Assembly: GCA_965279735.1 (NCBI GenBank)
Contig: OZ257260.1
Span: forward strand, 3,720,001 to 3,784,000
DNA length: 64,000 nt
Reading direction: 5' to 3'
Source of the DNA: CAIUGU01 sp965279735
GTDB lineage: Bacteria > Pseudomonadota > Gammaproteobacteria > Steroidobacterales > Steroidobacteraceae
Below the pieces are notes generated by a model that saw only the letters and a program-made list of their open reading frames with translations, ran no database searches and was not told the DNA's origin. The position numbers and the translations under genes were made by a program. Within the stretch, counting starts at the first letter, position 1, and each line of letters begins with the position of its first letter. Of this stretch, positions 15,680-27,700 are shown piece by piece.

Positions 15680-18183
15680 TGTCGGATTCCCGCTTCAGCG
15701 AGGAAGGGATGGAGAACGTCAGCCTCGGACAGTTGCGCGCGCGGCTGCGGGAGGTTGAAGAGACGCTCGATGCCATCCGCAATGGCGATGTCGATGCCGT
15801 CGTCGTCAACGGGCCTTCGGGGCAGCAGGTCTACACGCTGGACAATGCGGACAGACCGTATCGTGTCCTCATCGAGCAGATGCACGAAGGAGCGGTCACG
15901 CTTGCTGCAGACGGGACCATTCTCTACTGCAATGAAAGATTCGCGACCCTGGCCGGCGTACGACGCGAGCTCATCATCGGAGAAACCGTTGAGCGTTTCT
16001 TCGGGCGCAGTGAGAGTTTCGACGGGTTGTTCCGGCGTGATCTGCGGGAAGGGACTTCCGAGGAGTTTGTGCTGAGCTCGCAGAGTGGCGGGAAGGTCCC
16101 CGTCAATCTTTCGCTCGTTGAGCTCGAAGTTGCGGAAAGCGCGCCGCGGGTGATTTGCGGAGTCGTCACCGACCTGACGCACAATCGCCGGCGCAGCCAC
16201 GAGCTGGCTGCGACGAACATCCAGCTTGCGGGCGAAATCGATGAAAGGAAGCGCGCCGAGGCAAGCCTGCAGCTGGCGCTCGATGCGGCGGGCATGGGCA
16301 GCTGGGATATCGACCTGACCAACGGGATGGTTCGCAGGTCGCTGCGACATGACCAGATATTCGGGCACGAGGTTGCCGTTCCGGTATGGCGGCTGGAGCA
16401 GACATTGCAACACTTTCTGCCCGAAGACCGGCCAGCAGTAGCCAGTACATTTGCCGCAGCGCTTGTGAGCGGGGCGATCGAATTCGAGGCTCGCATCAGC
16501 AGGGCGGGTGACGGCGCGACTCGCTGGCTGCAGATCAAGGGCCAGGCGTATTACGAGGACGATCAGCCAATCAGGATTGCAGGCGTCGTGGTCGATGTCA
16601 CCGATCAGCGGCTGGTGGAAGAGCAGCTTCGCCAGGCCCAGAAAATGGAGGCAGTCGGGCAGCTCACCGGCGGCATTGCGCACGACTTCAACAATCTGCT
16701 GCAGGTGATCAGCGGCCAGCTGCAGCTCCTGCGGAAGGATGTCACGGGCAACGAACGCGCAGAAGGGCATGTCCAGAATGCGATGGAAGGCACTGTGCGC
16801 GGGGCGCGACTCGCTTCGCAGTTGCTGGCCTTCGGACGTCGTCAGCCGCTGGCACCCAAAGTGGTGAACATCGGTCGTTTCATCCGGCAGATCGTGAGTT
16901 TGCTGCGCAGGGCCGCAGGCGATGGTGTCGAGATCGAGATGGTCATGGGCGAGGGACTGTGGAATACGTCCATCGATCCAGCCAACCTCGAGAATGCGCT
17001 CCTGAACATGACCATCAACGCACGTGATGCAATGGACGCGCACGGCCTGCTGACGCTCTCGATCCAGAATGTGGTGCTGAATGAAGCCAGCACGGTGGAG
17101 CGCGGCGAAGCTACTCCAGGTGAGTATGTTTCCCTCAGCGTGGCCGATACAGGGTGTGGTATTTCGCCGGCCATCATCCAGAAAGTGTTTGAACCTTTCT
17201 TCACGACCAAGGCGGAAGGCAAGGGGACGGGCCTGGGACTGTCGATGGTCTATGGCTTCGTCAAACAATCGGGCGGACATGTCGATATCGAGAGCGAGCC
17301 CGGCGCCGGAACCATCGTCAGGCTGCTGTTGCCGCGGTGCAGACTGCCGGAGGACATGCTCGTCGAAACAGAACCGCGAGCCGTCGTGGGCGGCAACGAA
17401 ACGGTCCTGGTTGCCGAGGACGATCCGGCCGTGCGCGAAACAGTCGTCGCGATGCTGCAGGATCTGGGCTACACGGTGCTGACCGCCAGGGATGGCCAGA
17501 GTGCGCTGACCATTCTTGAAAGTGGCGTGGCCGTGGACCTGTTGTTCACGGACGTGGTCATGCCGGGCGTCGTCAAGAGCACGAAGCTGGCGGAGAAGGC
17601 GCGGGAGCATCGCCCGGGGCTCGCGATCCTGTTTACTTCAGGCTATGCAGCCGACGCGATCGTGCACAAAGGCCGTCTCGACGCAGACACCGAACTCCTG
17701 AGCAAGCCCTACACACGCGAAGCGCTGGCCCGCAAGGTTCGCGAGATGCTGGCCCGACGTCCCGTGGCGGTAGGCATTCCCGGCGATCGTGCATCGCAGT
17801 TGTCTGCAGCGAGTGAAGACCAGGCGGCCTTGCGCATCCTGGTCTGCGAAGACAACGAAATCATCCGGCTCAACACCATCGACATGCTCGAAGAACTGGG
17901 TCATGCAGCCATTGGTACTGCCGATGCGAGGCAGGCACTCAAGGCGTTTGCGACGGAAAAAATCGACGTGCTCCTGACGGATGTGGGGCTGCCTGACATG
18001 ACCGGCGTTGAGCTTGCCAGACAGATCAGGGGCAAACGAGCGGGCCTGCCGGTCATCTTCGCCACGGGTTACGGGCAAGTGGTGGGCATCGCCGAGTGGT
18101 CGCCGGTGGCTCTGCTCGCGAAGCCTTTTACGCTCGAGTCGCTGGCTGACACAGTGGATTCCGTTACCGCCGGGGCGGTGTAG
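15679..18183 (+). CDS. Hybrid sensor histidine kinase (PAS x2-HisKA-HATPase-REC-REC)
   Basis: An 834-residue soluble kinase. An N-terminal coiled coil (LGQLRARLREVEETLDAIRN) leads to a GDVDAVVVNGP strand found in KaiC-linked kinases, then PAS domains at about 55-165 and 195-310. The acceptor His is 335 (LTGGIAHDFNNLLQVI), and the HATPase domain shows DTGCGI, EPFFTTK and GTGLGLSMVYG. Two receivers follow: the first (VLVAEDDP) has Asp625 in LFTDVVMPG, the second (ILVCEDNE) has Asp768 in LLTDVGLPD. An in-frame GTG at 15676 is an alternative start; the ATG at 15679 overlaps the kaiB stop by one base. It is probably the output kinase/phosphorelay hub of the Kai module. Confidence 0.93.
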   Translation: MSDSRFSEEGMENVSLGQLRARLREVEETLDAIRNGDVDAVVVNGPSGQQVYTLDNADRPYRVLIEQMHEGAVTLAADGTILYCNERFATLAGVRRELIIGETVERFFGRSESFDGLFRRDLREGTSEEFVLSSQSGGKVPVNLSLVELEVAESAPRVICGVVTDLTHNRRRSHELAATNIQLAGEIDERKRAEASLQLALDAAGMGSWDIDLTNGMVRRSLRHDQIFGHEVAVPVWRLEQTLQHFLPEDRPAVASTFAAALVSGAIEFEARISRAGDGATRWLQIKGQAYYEDDQPIRIAGVVVDVTDQRLVEEQLRQAQKMEAVGQLTGGIAHDFNNLLQVISGQLQLLRKDVTGNERAEGHVQNAMEGTVRGARLASQLLAFGRRQPLAPKVVNIGRFIRQIVSLLRRAAGDGVEIEMVMGEGLWNTSIDPANLENALLNMTINARDAMDAHGLLTLSIQNVVLNEASTVERGEATPGEYVSLSVADTGCGISPAIIQKVFEPFFTTKAEGKGTGLGLSMVYGFVKQSGGHVDIESEPGAGTIVRLLLPRCRLPEDMLVETEPRAVVGGNETVLVAEDDPAVRETVVAMLQDLGYTVLTARDGQSALTILESGVAVDLLFTDVVMPGVVKSTKLAEKAREHRPGLAILFTSGYAADAIVHKGRLDADTELLSKPYTREALARKVREMLARRPVAVGIPGDRASQLSAASEDQAALRILVCEDNEIIRLNTIDMLEELGHAAIGTADARQALKAFATEKIDVLLTDVGLPDMTGVELARQIRGKRAGLPVIFATGYGQVVGIAEWSPVALLAKPFTLESLADTVDSVTAGAV

Positions 18184-18278
18184 CGCGGGAGCCCGACAGC
18201 CTTTTGCGTTTGCAAAAGAAGCCATTTGCGGAACGCCAGCCGCGTTGGCAAACTGCGGCTTTCCGGGGGAGCACGCAA

Positions 18279-18638
18279 ATGACGATCGACGGACTCTGGA
18301 TGGTCAGGTTCACCATGCTCGACGGCGCGCGGTTTGACTATGGCGGCGGGGTTGTCGTGTTCGACGCGGGTCGGGTGTTTGGGGGCGATTCCGGGGCCTT
18401 CTACGTCGGCCACTACAAGCGGAAGGGCGACCAGCTCGACGTGAAGATCAGGGTGGGTTTCCACGACCCGGCCATCCCTTCCATTTTCGGCCCCGGCTTC
18501 TCCGAGTACACGATGCTGGGCCGCGGCCAGGTATCCCCCAATGACGATCTGATCGAACTCGCGGCGGCTCCCGACATTGCTCCGGAGCGCAGCCTCGTCG
18601 CCAAGCTGTTCAGGCTCGCGGACCTCCCTTCCTTGTAA
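18279..18638 (+). CDS. GrlR-like regulatory small protein
   Basis: A 119-residue beta-rich protein beginning TIDGLWMVRFTMLDG, with GGGVVVFDAGRVFGGDSGAF, YVGHYKRKGDQLDVKIRV and a C-terminal PDIAPERSLVAKLFRLADLP. This pattern (DGLW-x-V, GGGVVV, GGDS-x-F-Y-VG-x-Y) is that of the GrlR / T3SS-negative-regulator-like family, many of whose members occur outside any secretion locus. The start at 18279 has GGGGGAG 9 bases before it; a longer frame from 18204 lacks this. It sits 95 bp behind the kinase and 103 bp before the giant VCBS gene. The role is unknown. Confidence 0.65.
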   Translation: MTIDGLWMVRFTMLDGARFDYGGGVVVFDAGRVFGGDSGAFYVGHYKRKGDQLDVKIRVGFHDPAIPSIFGPGFSEYTMLGRGQVSPNDDLIELAAAPDIAPERSLVAKLFRLADLPSL

Positions 18639-18723
18639 TACCTGCCGTCGGCAGCTAGCGTCCGCAGGCGTGTTTGCAGCGCTGCGGGTTGCCTCTTGGG
18701 CCTATTGACGGGTCTGCGGCCCG

Positions 18724-18738
18724 GGGGCACGTTGCCCC
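18724..18738 (+). promoter_or_regulatory. Hairpin immediately before the giant-gene start
   Basis: GGGGCA-CGT-TGCCCC forms a perfect 6-bp stem ending 3 bases before the ATG at 18742, where a ribosome-binding site would be expected. No purine-rich Shine-Dalgarno is free. Translation of the 11-kb gene may therefore be controlled by melting of this stem. Confidence 0.4.
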
Positions 18739-18741
18739 TTC

Positions 18742-21700
18742 ATGTCGACCAATCCGTCAAGCAGGGGATGGAGTTCCCGTCCGCGCACCCAGGCGATCGC
18801 GCTGGAACAGCGGATCATGTTCGACGGCGCCGCGGCCACTGCGGCAGATCAGCATCACGCTGATGCATCCGGCGCGGCAGATTCTCCCGCGGACCATGCA
18901 GTAGCGGAACCGATCGCCTTTACACCACCCGTTGCCGCACCCCGCCACCTGCTGGTCATCGACAGTCGGCTTGAAGACCGTGAACAGCTGACCGCGCAGG
19001 TGCCGCCGGGTGTGGCTGTGCTGACGGTCAACACCAATGAGGACGGCCTGGCCGCGATCTCCGCGGTGCTCGCGCAACTCGGTGAAGTCGATTCGATCCA
19101 GATCCTCTCGCACGGTGCGGCAGGACAATTCACGCTCGGCAGCCGCAGGGTCAGCAGTGACAACGTGGAGCAGTTGTCCGCAACGCTGGGTAGCTGGCGC
19201 AGCGCGCTCACGGCCGACGCGGACATCCAGCTCTACGGCTGCAGTATCGGGGCGGGAAGTGCCGGCCAGATCCTGGTCAACGAGATCGCACGCTGGACGG
19301 GCGCCGATGTAGCGGCCTCCACCGACTCGACGGGCGGCGCTGCTGCAGGCGGCAACTGGGTACTCGAAACAAACAGCGGCACCATCGATCAGCCTCTCGC
19401 CCTGAGCAGTGAAGCGTTGACCGGATTCGCCGCGCTGCTGGCGGATGCGGCTCCCACCGTCACGTTGTCGGCGGGAGGCACGGATGCGCTGCTGGGTGCG
19501 CAATTCAGTTTCACCGCGACGTTCAGCAATGCCTCCGCCCAGGTCGGGTTCGCTCCTTATATAGACGTCTTCATCCCTGCGACGGGCCGGGATGGAGATG
19601 ATGGCGCGACATTCGTGTCGGCGACCTATCTCGGGCAGACGATCAAGTCGTTCGTCATCACGTTCGATACGTCCGGCAACGCCACCCATCCGCTGGCAGT
19701 CGATACGGCGGGTGCACCGCTCGTCATCAACGCAGCGACCTATGGCTTGCGTGCCGGCGATCAGCTCGTGGTGCTGCAGCTACCGAGCGCCAGCCAGACA
19801 GCGGACCAGCCGAGCATCGACATCCGTGTCACCGCGCAGCTCAGCAACCTCGCGGATACCAGCTTCTCGAATGGCGCACCTGACCTCACGATCAGGGCGA
19901 GGGGTGGTTTCCAGTTCGGCAACGATTCCGCCAATGATCCTGCCATCGATCCCACGCTGATCGAGGCGGGGACCCATGCTTTCGTCGTGCATCCCACCGT
20001 GGTGAGCCTGTCGCAAAGTATCAATGCGCCCGATGGCAGCACGGTCAGCGGCCCGAACTACAGCCGCAGCATCACGGTCACCGTTGCGGCGGCAGCGGGC
20101 CAGACGCTGACCAACGTCGTCGTCACCCAGCAGCTACCGGAAGATATCTTCGTCACGGCGATCACTCCGCAGGGCGGCGGTGTGCTGCAGTCCGTGACAT
20201 TCAGCGACGGCGTCACGCTGAGTTCCCCGGTGCTGATCCAGGCCGCCATCAACCGGGGTGCATTCATCGAGAGCTACTCGATTGAATATGCGTCGCTGAC
20301 GGGCACGGCCACCACGAATATCCAGTTCTACGTGCCGGGGGCCGATGCCAATGGCAATCCGGTCATCGACGCGATCGCCGGCAACAGCGCCACCATCACC
20401 GTGAATGGGCCGACAGCCAGCGGCACCTGGACTCCGCTCGACCCTCGCGACCTGACTGCGCCGGAGACTTTCATTCCCATCACTGGGACGGGCTCGGCGG
20501 CCAGCTTCGTGGCCCAGTCGATCGCCGTATACAAGGAAGTCACTCTACAGGCCGACATCGGGCAGGCGGGGCTGACGCCGGGCGATACGCTGCAATACAG
20601 CCTGCGCATCGACATGTCCGACTACTTCGCCTTTGGCGAGAACCTGTTCGAGTCAGGGCAGTTCGTCATCCAGGACACGCTGGCCGATGGCCAACTGGTG
20701 ACGGGCGTGCCTACCTTGAGTTTCACCGTCGGCGGCGTCAGCCAGAGCATCGCGCTCGTTACTACGGTCGTGAACAATCCGGATGGCACCACCAGCCTCG
20801 CGCTCGATATCGCGCAATCGCTGCGCAATGCGGGCCGCACCCTCGGAGCGCTGGCGGGCGATCTGGCGTTCGATGATGTGCAGCAAGGTGCGACGGCGGT
20901 TCTGATCAGTTACAGCGCACTGATTGCGCAGAGCTACACCTCCACGTACACGCAGAGCGAGATCAACGAAGGTGACAGCTTCGGCAACAACGCCACGGTG
21001 ACCGCTACGGTCCTCGAAGACCCGATCAACCTCACCGGAGGCGTGGTTTCCGAAAGCGACAGCACCAGCAGCACGATCGGGAGCCGCAATGTCGGCATCG
21101 ACATCGTGACCGTGAATGGCGGCACGCCGCCCACGAACGGCGAGCTGCGCCCCGGCGATGTGGTCACCTTCCGTCTCAGCTACAACCTGCTCACCGGCGA
21201 CTACGAGCAGTTGAATCTCACCAGCTATCTGCCGTTGCCCCTGTTCGATGTCACAGGAATTACCTGGACGCAGGGCAATGGAGTGGGGCAATGGTCGCTG
21301 GGCGCGGGCAACACAAATTCAGACGCCATCGACAGTGTCACGAGCGGTGCGGGCAATTCGGTCATCGTCAATTTCGGCAGTTATGCGACGAGTTCGACCG
21401 GCGGCAGTCGCATCGAGGTGCAGTTCACCTTGCAGGTCGGCGATGACTCTTTCGCCGATCAACGCGCGGTGACGGCACTGGGCCAGTCCGACCAGCTCAG
21501 GACGATCACTGGCCAGCACCTGCAATCGACGGCCGCCGTAGTCATCGTCTCGATCGCCGAACCCGTTCTCGCGCTTCGTCACGGCGTCGTCGCCAGCACC
21601 CAGGGAACGGTCGCCGGTACCACAGGAACATGGAATGCGCCGGGCAGCGGGGGCGTCCCGTTCGCTGGCAGCGTCACGGATCTCGCAGCCATCGAAGGCA

Positions 21701-24700
21701 GCGTCACCGGAATCGACGCCGGGGATATCTTGCGCCTGGCCACCGCCATCGAGAACAGCGGCGGCGGAGCAGCCTTCGACGTGGCGACGACGGTAACGTT
21801 GCCCGCCGGGTTGTCTTTCTTGGGCGGAAGCCTTGCCAGCGCCAATCTCAGGCTGTATCGCGGTGACGGCAGCCAGCTCATCGCAGGCGTGGACTACAGC
21901 GTCTCGGGCAACAGCATCACGTTCCTCGATGCAAACGGGATCGCGACATTGGGCGCAGGCCGTGCGGGAACGGCGGCCGACACCAGTGGTGCCAACCTCG
22001 TGGTGATCACTTACGACGTCACCGTGGATGCGGGCATTCCAGCCAGCCGGACGCTGCAGACTTCGGCGAGCCTCGATCATTACGCCAGCGTCAACGGCGG
22101 CAGCGACTTCACGCCGTCGAATCCTTTCGATACGGCGAACCAGCAGGTCGCAGCGCCCGGCGTGATCAAGGTGTTTGCGGGCGGCAGCCTGGATGGCACC
22201 GACTCGAGCGCAACCCACACCGCGGGCAGCGACCTGGTGGTCGGCGAGAGCATGCTTTTCGACATCGTCGTCACGTTGCCGGAAGGCAGCACGCAAAGCC
22301 TGCGTATCGACGATCTGGTTCCCGCAGGGCTGCGCCTCGATACGAGCTTCAACGGCACGGGCTACCAGATCATCACGACTGCCGCGGGCAGTGCGGCGTT
22401 GTCCGCCAACTTCAATGGCACGGTGGTACCGGGCAGTTTTACCGCACCTTCGGGGACGCTGGGGAATGACGGGGTCGATGCGCGTCTCGTCTTCAGCGCG
22501 AGTGCTGCGGCGGCAGACAATGTCACCGGCAACAACAGCTTCGTGATCCGGGTGCGCCTGGTGTTGAGCAATGTCGCGAACAACCAGGCCAATCGCTCGC
22601 TGCAGAACAGCGCGCAGATCGTGTACAGCGATCCGGATACGGACACCGTCAACGGCAGCACGGTCATCGATCGCACCGTGGCTCCCAGCGGAGGTCTGCC
22701 AACCGTCACAGTGCGTGAGCCTACCCTGACCATCACGCAGACGACGAACGCGCAAGCTGAATACGGCGTGGACCAGGGCGATGCCGTCGAATACCTGATC
22801 GAGATCAGGAACGGCAGCACCGGCACGGATTTCGATGCGTTCGACATCACTTTCAGCGATACGCTGCCGACGACGCTCGACAACCTGACGCTGACGGGCG
22901 TGACCTATGCCGGCGGCGCCACGAACAACGGCGGTGCGGACTTCACTCTCACGGGTGGCGTACTGCAGAGCGCGGGCGGCGCCAACATCGATATCCCCCG
23001 CGGCGGCAGCATCGTCCTGCGCGTGACGGGTGTCGTGAATGCGGGTGCGGCCAGCACGACGAGCATCGACAACGTGGCGACCGTGCAGTGGACGAGTCTC
23101 AACGGTGCAGTCAGCGGCGAACGTACAGGGGCAGACGGTTCCCTCGGGGGTGGTGCGCTCAACGACTATCGCAGCAGCTACACGCTGGACATCCGCGTGC
23201 AACAGGGCAATGCGATGTCGCGGATCGGCGGGCTGGACGATACCCCGGCACCTGCTTCCACTTACGACCTGCACGAGCAGGCTGCGATCGGCGAGGTGAT
23301 CCGCTACCGAACCATCGTCGCGATCGCGCAGGGCAGTACAACGAACTACAACCTACAGGTGACGTTGCAGAATGGTCTCGGCTTCGTGAACGATGGCACG
23401 GTCCGTCTTGCGTTCATTTCGAATGGCGGCATCACGACGGATGTGACGGGACTCATCACGGGCGGTGTATTGAACATCGTGGGCAACAGGGCCAGCCCCG
23501 AAGCCGCTGCGATCGCGACCGACCTGTCCGGCGCAGCGCCCACGGGCGTGCTGAATCCTGCCCAGATTGCGGTCACCACCGACGGCAGCGGCAATACGGT
23601 CATTACTTTCAGCCTCGGCACGCTGGTGAATGGTGACCTGGATGCCGACATCGAGGGCCTTTCGCTGGAGTTCAATGCGCGGATCCTCAACCAGGCTTCC
23701 AACCTCGCTGGCGTCATGCTGGGTGCGTCCACTGTCAGCCGCTCCGGGACGACGGTGCTGTCGACGAGCGAGACACTTTTCGAGGATGTCGTCGAACCGG
23801 CCTTCAGCGGTCTCGTCAAGCAGGTGTACGACTTCGTGCCGAACATCGATGCGGCACTCGGCACCGCGAACGTATCAGTCCGCTTCACCCAGAGTGGCGG
23901 CGTGCCTGCCTACGACATCCGGCTGGCAGACAGTTTCCCGGCCGCTACCGGTTACAGCTTCATCCGTATCGAGATCAACGACATTGCCTACACCGCCGGC
24001 AATCTACCGGCCGGGATCACTGTCGACATGACGACGGGTCTGCGCGTCGACTTCACGCAGCTCAATGTTGGCGATCGAGTGGCTGTGTTCTATGAGGCGA
24101 CAGTTCCCGATGCAGCGGCCATTCCGAATACCAACGCGACACTCACCTGGAGCAGTCTGCCGGAGGATTTCACGACCTGGGGCGGCTCTACTCCCGGAAC
24201 GGATGGTGGCAGCACTGGCGAGCGCACCGGCAGCGAAACAGGTCCCAACAACTATGTCCTGCGCGAAGGGGCAGGCCTCGGCTTCATCAGCGGCACGCTC
24301 TGGGATGACACGGCCTCGGCAACAGGCAGCACGACCGCGGATGGTCCGGGACTCACCGGTCAGACGGTGACGCTGACCTGGGCCGGTGCGGACGGCAATC
24401 TTGCTACGGCTGGCGACAATCGCGTCTTCACCACGGTGACCAACGGCAGCGGCGAGTACCGCTTCGGCGCGTTGCCCGCCGGCGTGTTCCGTATTGATAC
24501 GCCCGGCACGATCACCAATCCCCAACCGCAGGGAGAACTGCGGGTGCGCATTGATACCGATGCGGGGAGCGCGCTCGGCCAGATCATCATCAACGCGGGA
24601 GAAGGAGCCACCGTCACCGCCAACGCGGGTTACGTCCAGCGCAACGATGCTCCGGTCAATAACCTGCCAGGCACGCAGAACGGCAGCGAAGACATTCCAC

Positions 24701-27700
24701 TGTCCATCGGCGGCCCGTCGGTGACCGACATCGATGCCGGCAGCGGCACGCTCGATGTGGTGTTGACGGTTCTGCAGGGCACGCTGTCTCTCTCGACCAC
24801 GCCGGGGGGTGTGGTCGTCGGCGGTTCAGGCACCGCCACGTTGACGCTCAGTGGCACGGTTACCAATCTCAATCTGGCACTCGCCAATCTGGTCTATCTC
24901 GGCAACGCGAACTACAACGGCATCGATACGCTGACGTTCGTCAGTCGTGACCGCGGCAACTTCGGTGACCTGGACGGCGACGGCATTCCTGGCGAAAGCA
25001 CCCAGGATCAGCTCACCGACACCGACACGCTGCAGATCGTGCTCGTGCCGGTCAACGATCCGCCTACTGCGGTTGCAGACACGAATGACGCGACGGAAGC
25101 GGGCGGAACAGCCAACCGGCTCCCAGGCATCAATCCGGCCGGCAACCTGCTCGACAATGATACGGACGTCGACATCGCCAGCAACGCCGACCAGCTGCAT
25201 CTCACCGCGGTGCGCTTGTTGCCTTCCGGAACCGTGGCGACTCCCGGAACAACTCCGGTCGAGGTGATTGGCCTTTACGGCAGCCTGTTCGTGACTGCAA
25301 ACGGCGGCTATCAATATGTCGTCGACAACGGCAATGCCGCTGTGCAGGCCTTGCGTCTCACGGGCCAGACATTGAGCGAGCAGTTTGCCTATACATGCGC
25401 GGACATCGCAGGCGTGACGAGTTCCTCCACGCTGACCATCACCGTGCACGGCGCCAACGACGCGCCGGTGGCGGTCAACGACAACGGTTCCGCGGCCGAA
25501 GCGGGCGGTGCGCTGAACGGCACGGCGGGTAGCGATGCGACCGGCAACGTGCTGACGAACGATACCGATGTCGACACGCTGGCCAACGGCGAAAGCCGCA
25601 GTCTCACCGGAATCCGTCACCTGCGTGAAAGCGTGGCGGGCGCGTTGACCGCGGTGGCCGGCGGCACCAACAGCACGAATGGAACCGTCATCGCTGGTAC
25701 ATATGGCAGCCTCACCATCGGCGCGGATGGCAGTTATCGCTACGTCATCGACAACTCAAGCACTGCCGTGCAGCGACTCGTCGTCGGCGACACGCTCATC
25801 GAGTACTTCAGCTACGAAGTGACGGATGCCGGAGTGCTCCATGACATCGGTGAAGTGCGCATCGTCATCCAGGGAGCCAACGACAACCCGCTCGCCAGCG
25901 ACGATGCAGCTGCGGCGCAAGCCGCTTCCACCAACGGCAATTCGGCAGAGGCGAATCCTGCTGGGAACGTCATCCTGTTTCCCAGTCGTCCCGGCACCAC
26001 CGGCCAGGCAGGCGGCAACGGTGTCGACCAGGATGTCGATCGCACCGACCGTCCGGGTAGCGTGCTGGTCGTGACAGGTGTGCGCACCGGCCTGGAAGGT
26101 GCAGTTGCCTCGCTGACAGCAGTGAGTGGCGCTACGACTTCAGCGAATGGCACGCAGATCGTCGGCAGCTACGGGACGTTGCGCATCGGCGCCGATGGGT
26201 CCTTCTTCTACGACGTGGACAGCACCAACGTCGCCGTCCAGGCGCTGCAGGCAGGCCAGACGCTGACCGATGAAGTCTTCACCTACGAGTTGACGGACAC
26301 CAGCGGGCTGCATGATCTCGCCGAACTGCGCGTCACAGTCAGGGGCGTGAACGATCCGCCCGTGGCGCAGAACGTCGTGGCACTTGCCCAAGAAGCGGGC
26401 GGCGTTGGCAACGGAACAGCGGGAATCAATCCTGCTGGCGATGCAGTCGCCAACGACTTCGATCCGGATGGCGACGTCCTCACCGTCACCGCAGTGCGCA
26501 CGGGTGCGGAAGGTGGTGGCGGAACTAGCGGCACCGTTGGTCAGGCACTCGCCGGGCAATATGGCAGCCTCACCTTGAATGCGTCGGGGACATATACCTA
26601 CGTGGTCAACAATGCCAACGCCGACGTGCAGGCGCTGCGCGAACCCGCCGATCTGTTGACCGAGCGCTTCACCTACACGATCAACGATGGCAACGGCGAA
26701 ACGGACCAGGCGGAAATCATCGTCGTCATTCGCGGCCAGAACGATACGCCGCAGGCCGTAGACGACGCTGCCAATGCCACCGAAGCGGGTGGCGTCGCCA
26801 ACAACCAGCCCGGTATCGACCCCGCAGGGAATGTGCTGACCAACGACATCGATGTCGATGGCGGTGCGGCGGGTCCCATCGACTACGACGAAACCCGAAC
26901 CGTATCGACTGTTCGTACCGGTACCGAATCGGGCAGCGGAGCTGCTGGCGTGCTGGGTACCGAACTGCGCGGCAACTATGGCTGGCTGCTGCTGAACACC
27001 GATGGCAGCTACAGCTATCGGGTCGACAACTCGCTGGCGGCCGTGCAGGCGTTGCGCGGTTCGACGAACACCCTGGCGGACAGCTTCAGCTACACGGTGA
27101 TCGATGCGGCGGGCGCCACGGACCGGGCGACGCTCGCCATCACCATTCGCGGGGCCAACGATGTGCCTGTGGCACAAGCCGACGCTGCAACGGCGATCGA
27201 AGCCAGTGGCATTGCCAATGGCACGGCAGGCAGCAATCCAGCCGGCAATGTGCTGTCCAACGACAGCGATGTGGATGCCGGCGACGCATTGAGCATCGTC
27301 GGTGTCAGGCAAGGTATCGCCACCGGGAGCGTGGGCTCTGCCTTCGCTGGCACCTACGGCAGCCTGCTGCTGAACGCCGATGGTTCGTACACCTATGTCC
27401 TGGACAACAGCAACGCGGCCGTGCAGGCGCTGCGGACCAGCGCCGATCAGCTCAGCGAAACCTTTACCTACACGCTGCGCGATCTCGCAGGTGCAACGAC
27501 GAGTTCGACCCTCACGCTGACCATTCAGGGCCGGAACGACACACCGGTCGCAGTGAATGACAGCGCCAGCGCAACCGAAGCAGGGGGCACGTTCAACGGC
27601 ACGGCCGGCATCGACCCGACCGGCAATCTGCTGGCCAACGACACCGATGTCGATGGCAGCGATACGAAGACCGTCAATGGCATTCGCACTGGCGCCGAAG

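Noticed and set aside
15517..17610. 697-codon open frame on the minus strand
   Set aside because: It is antisense to a complete hybrid kinase with all catalytic motifs; the translation is His/Arg-rich with no recognisable domain.
21319..23274. 651-codon open frame on the minus strand inside the giant gene
   Set aside because: Antisense to the repeat protein; long antisense frames are expected from high-GC codon bias, and the translation shows no family.
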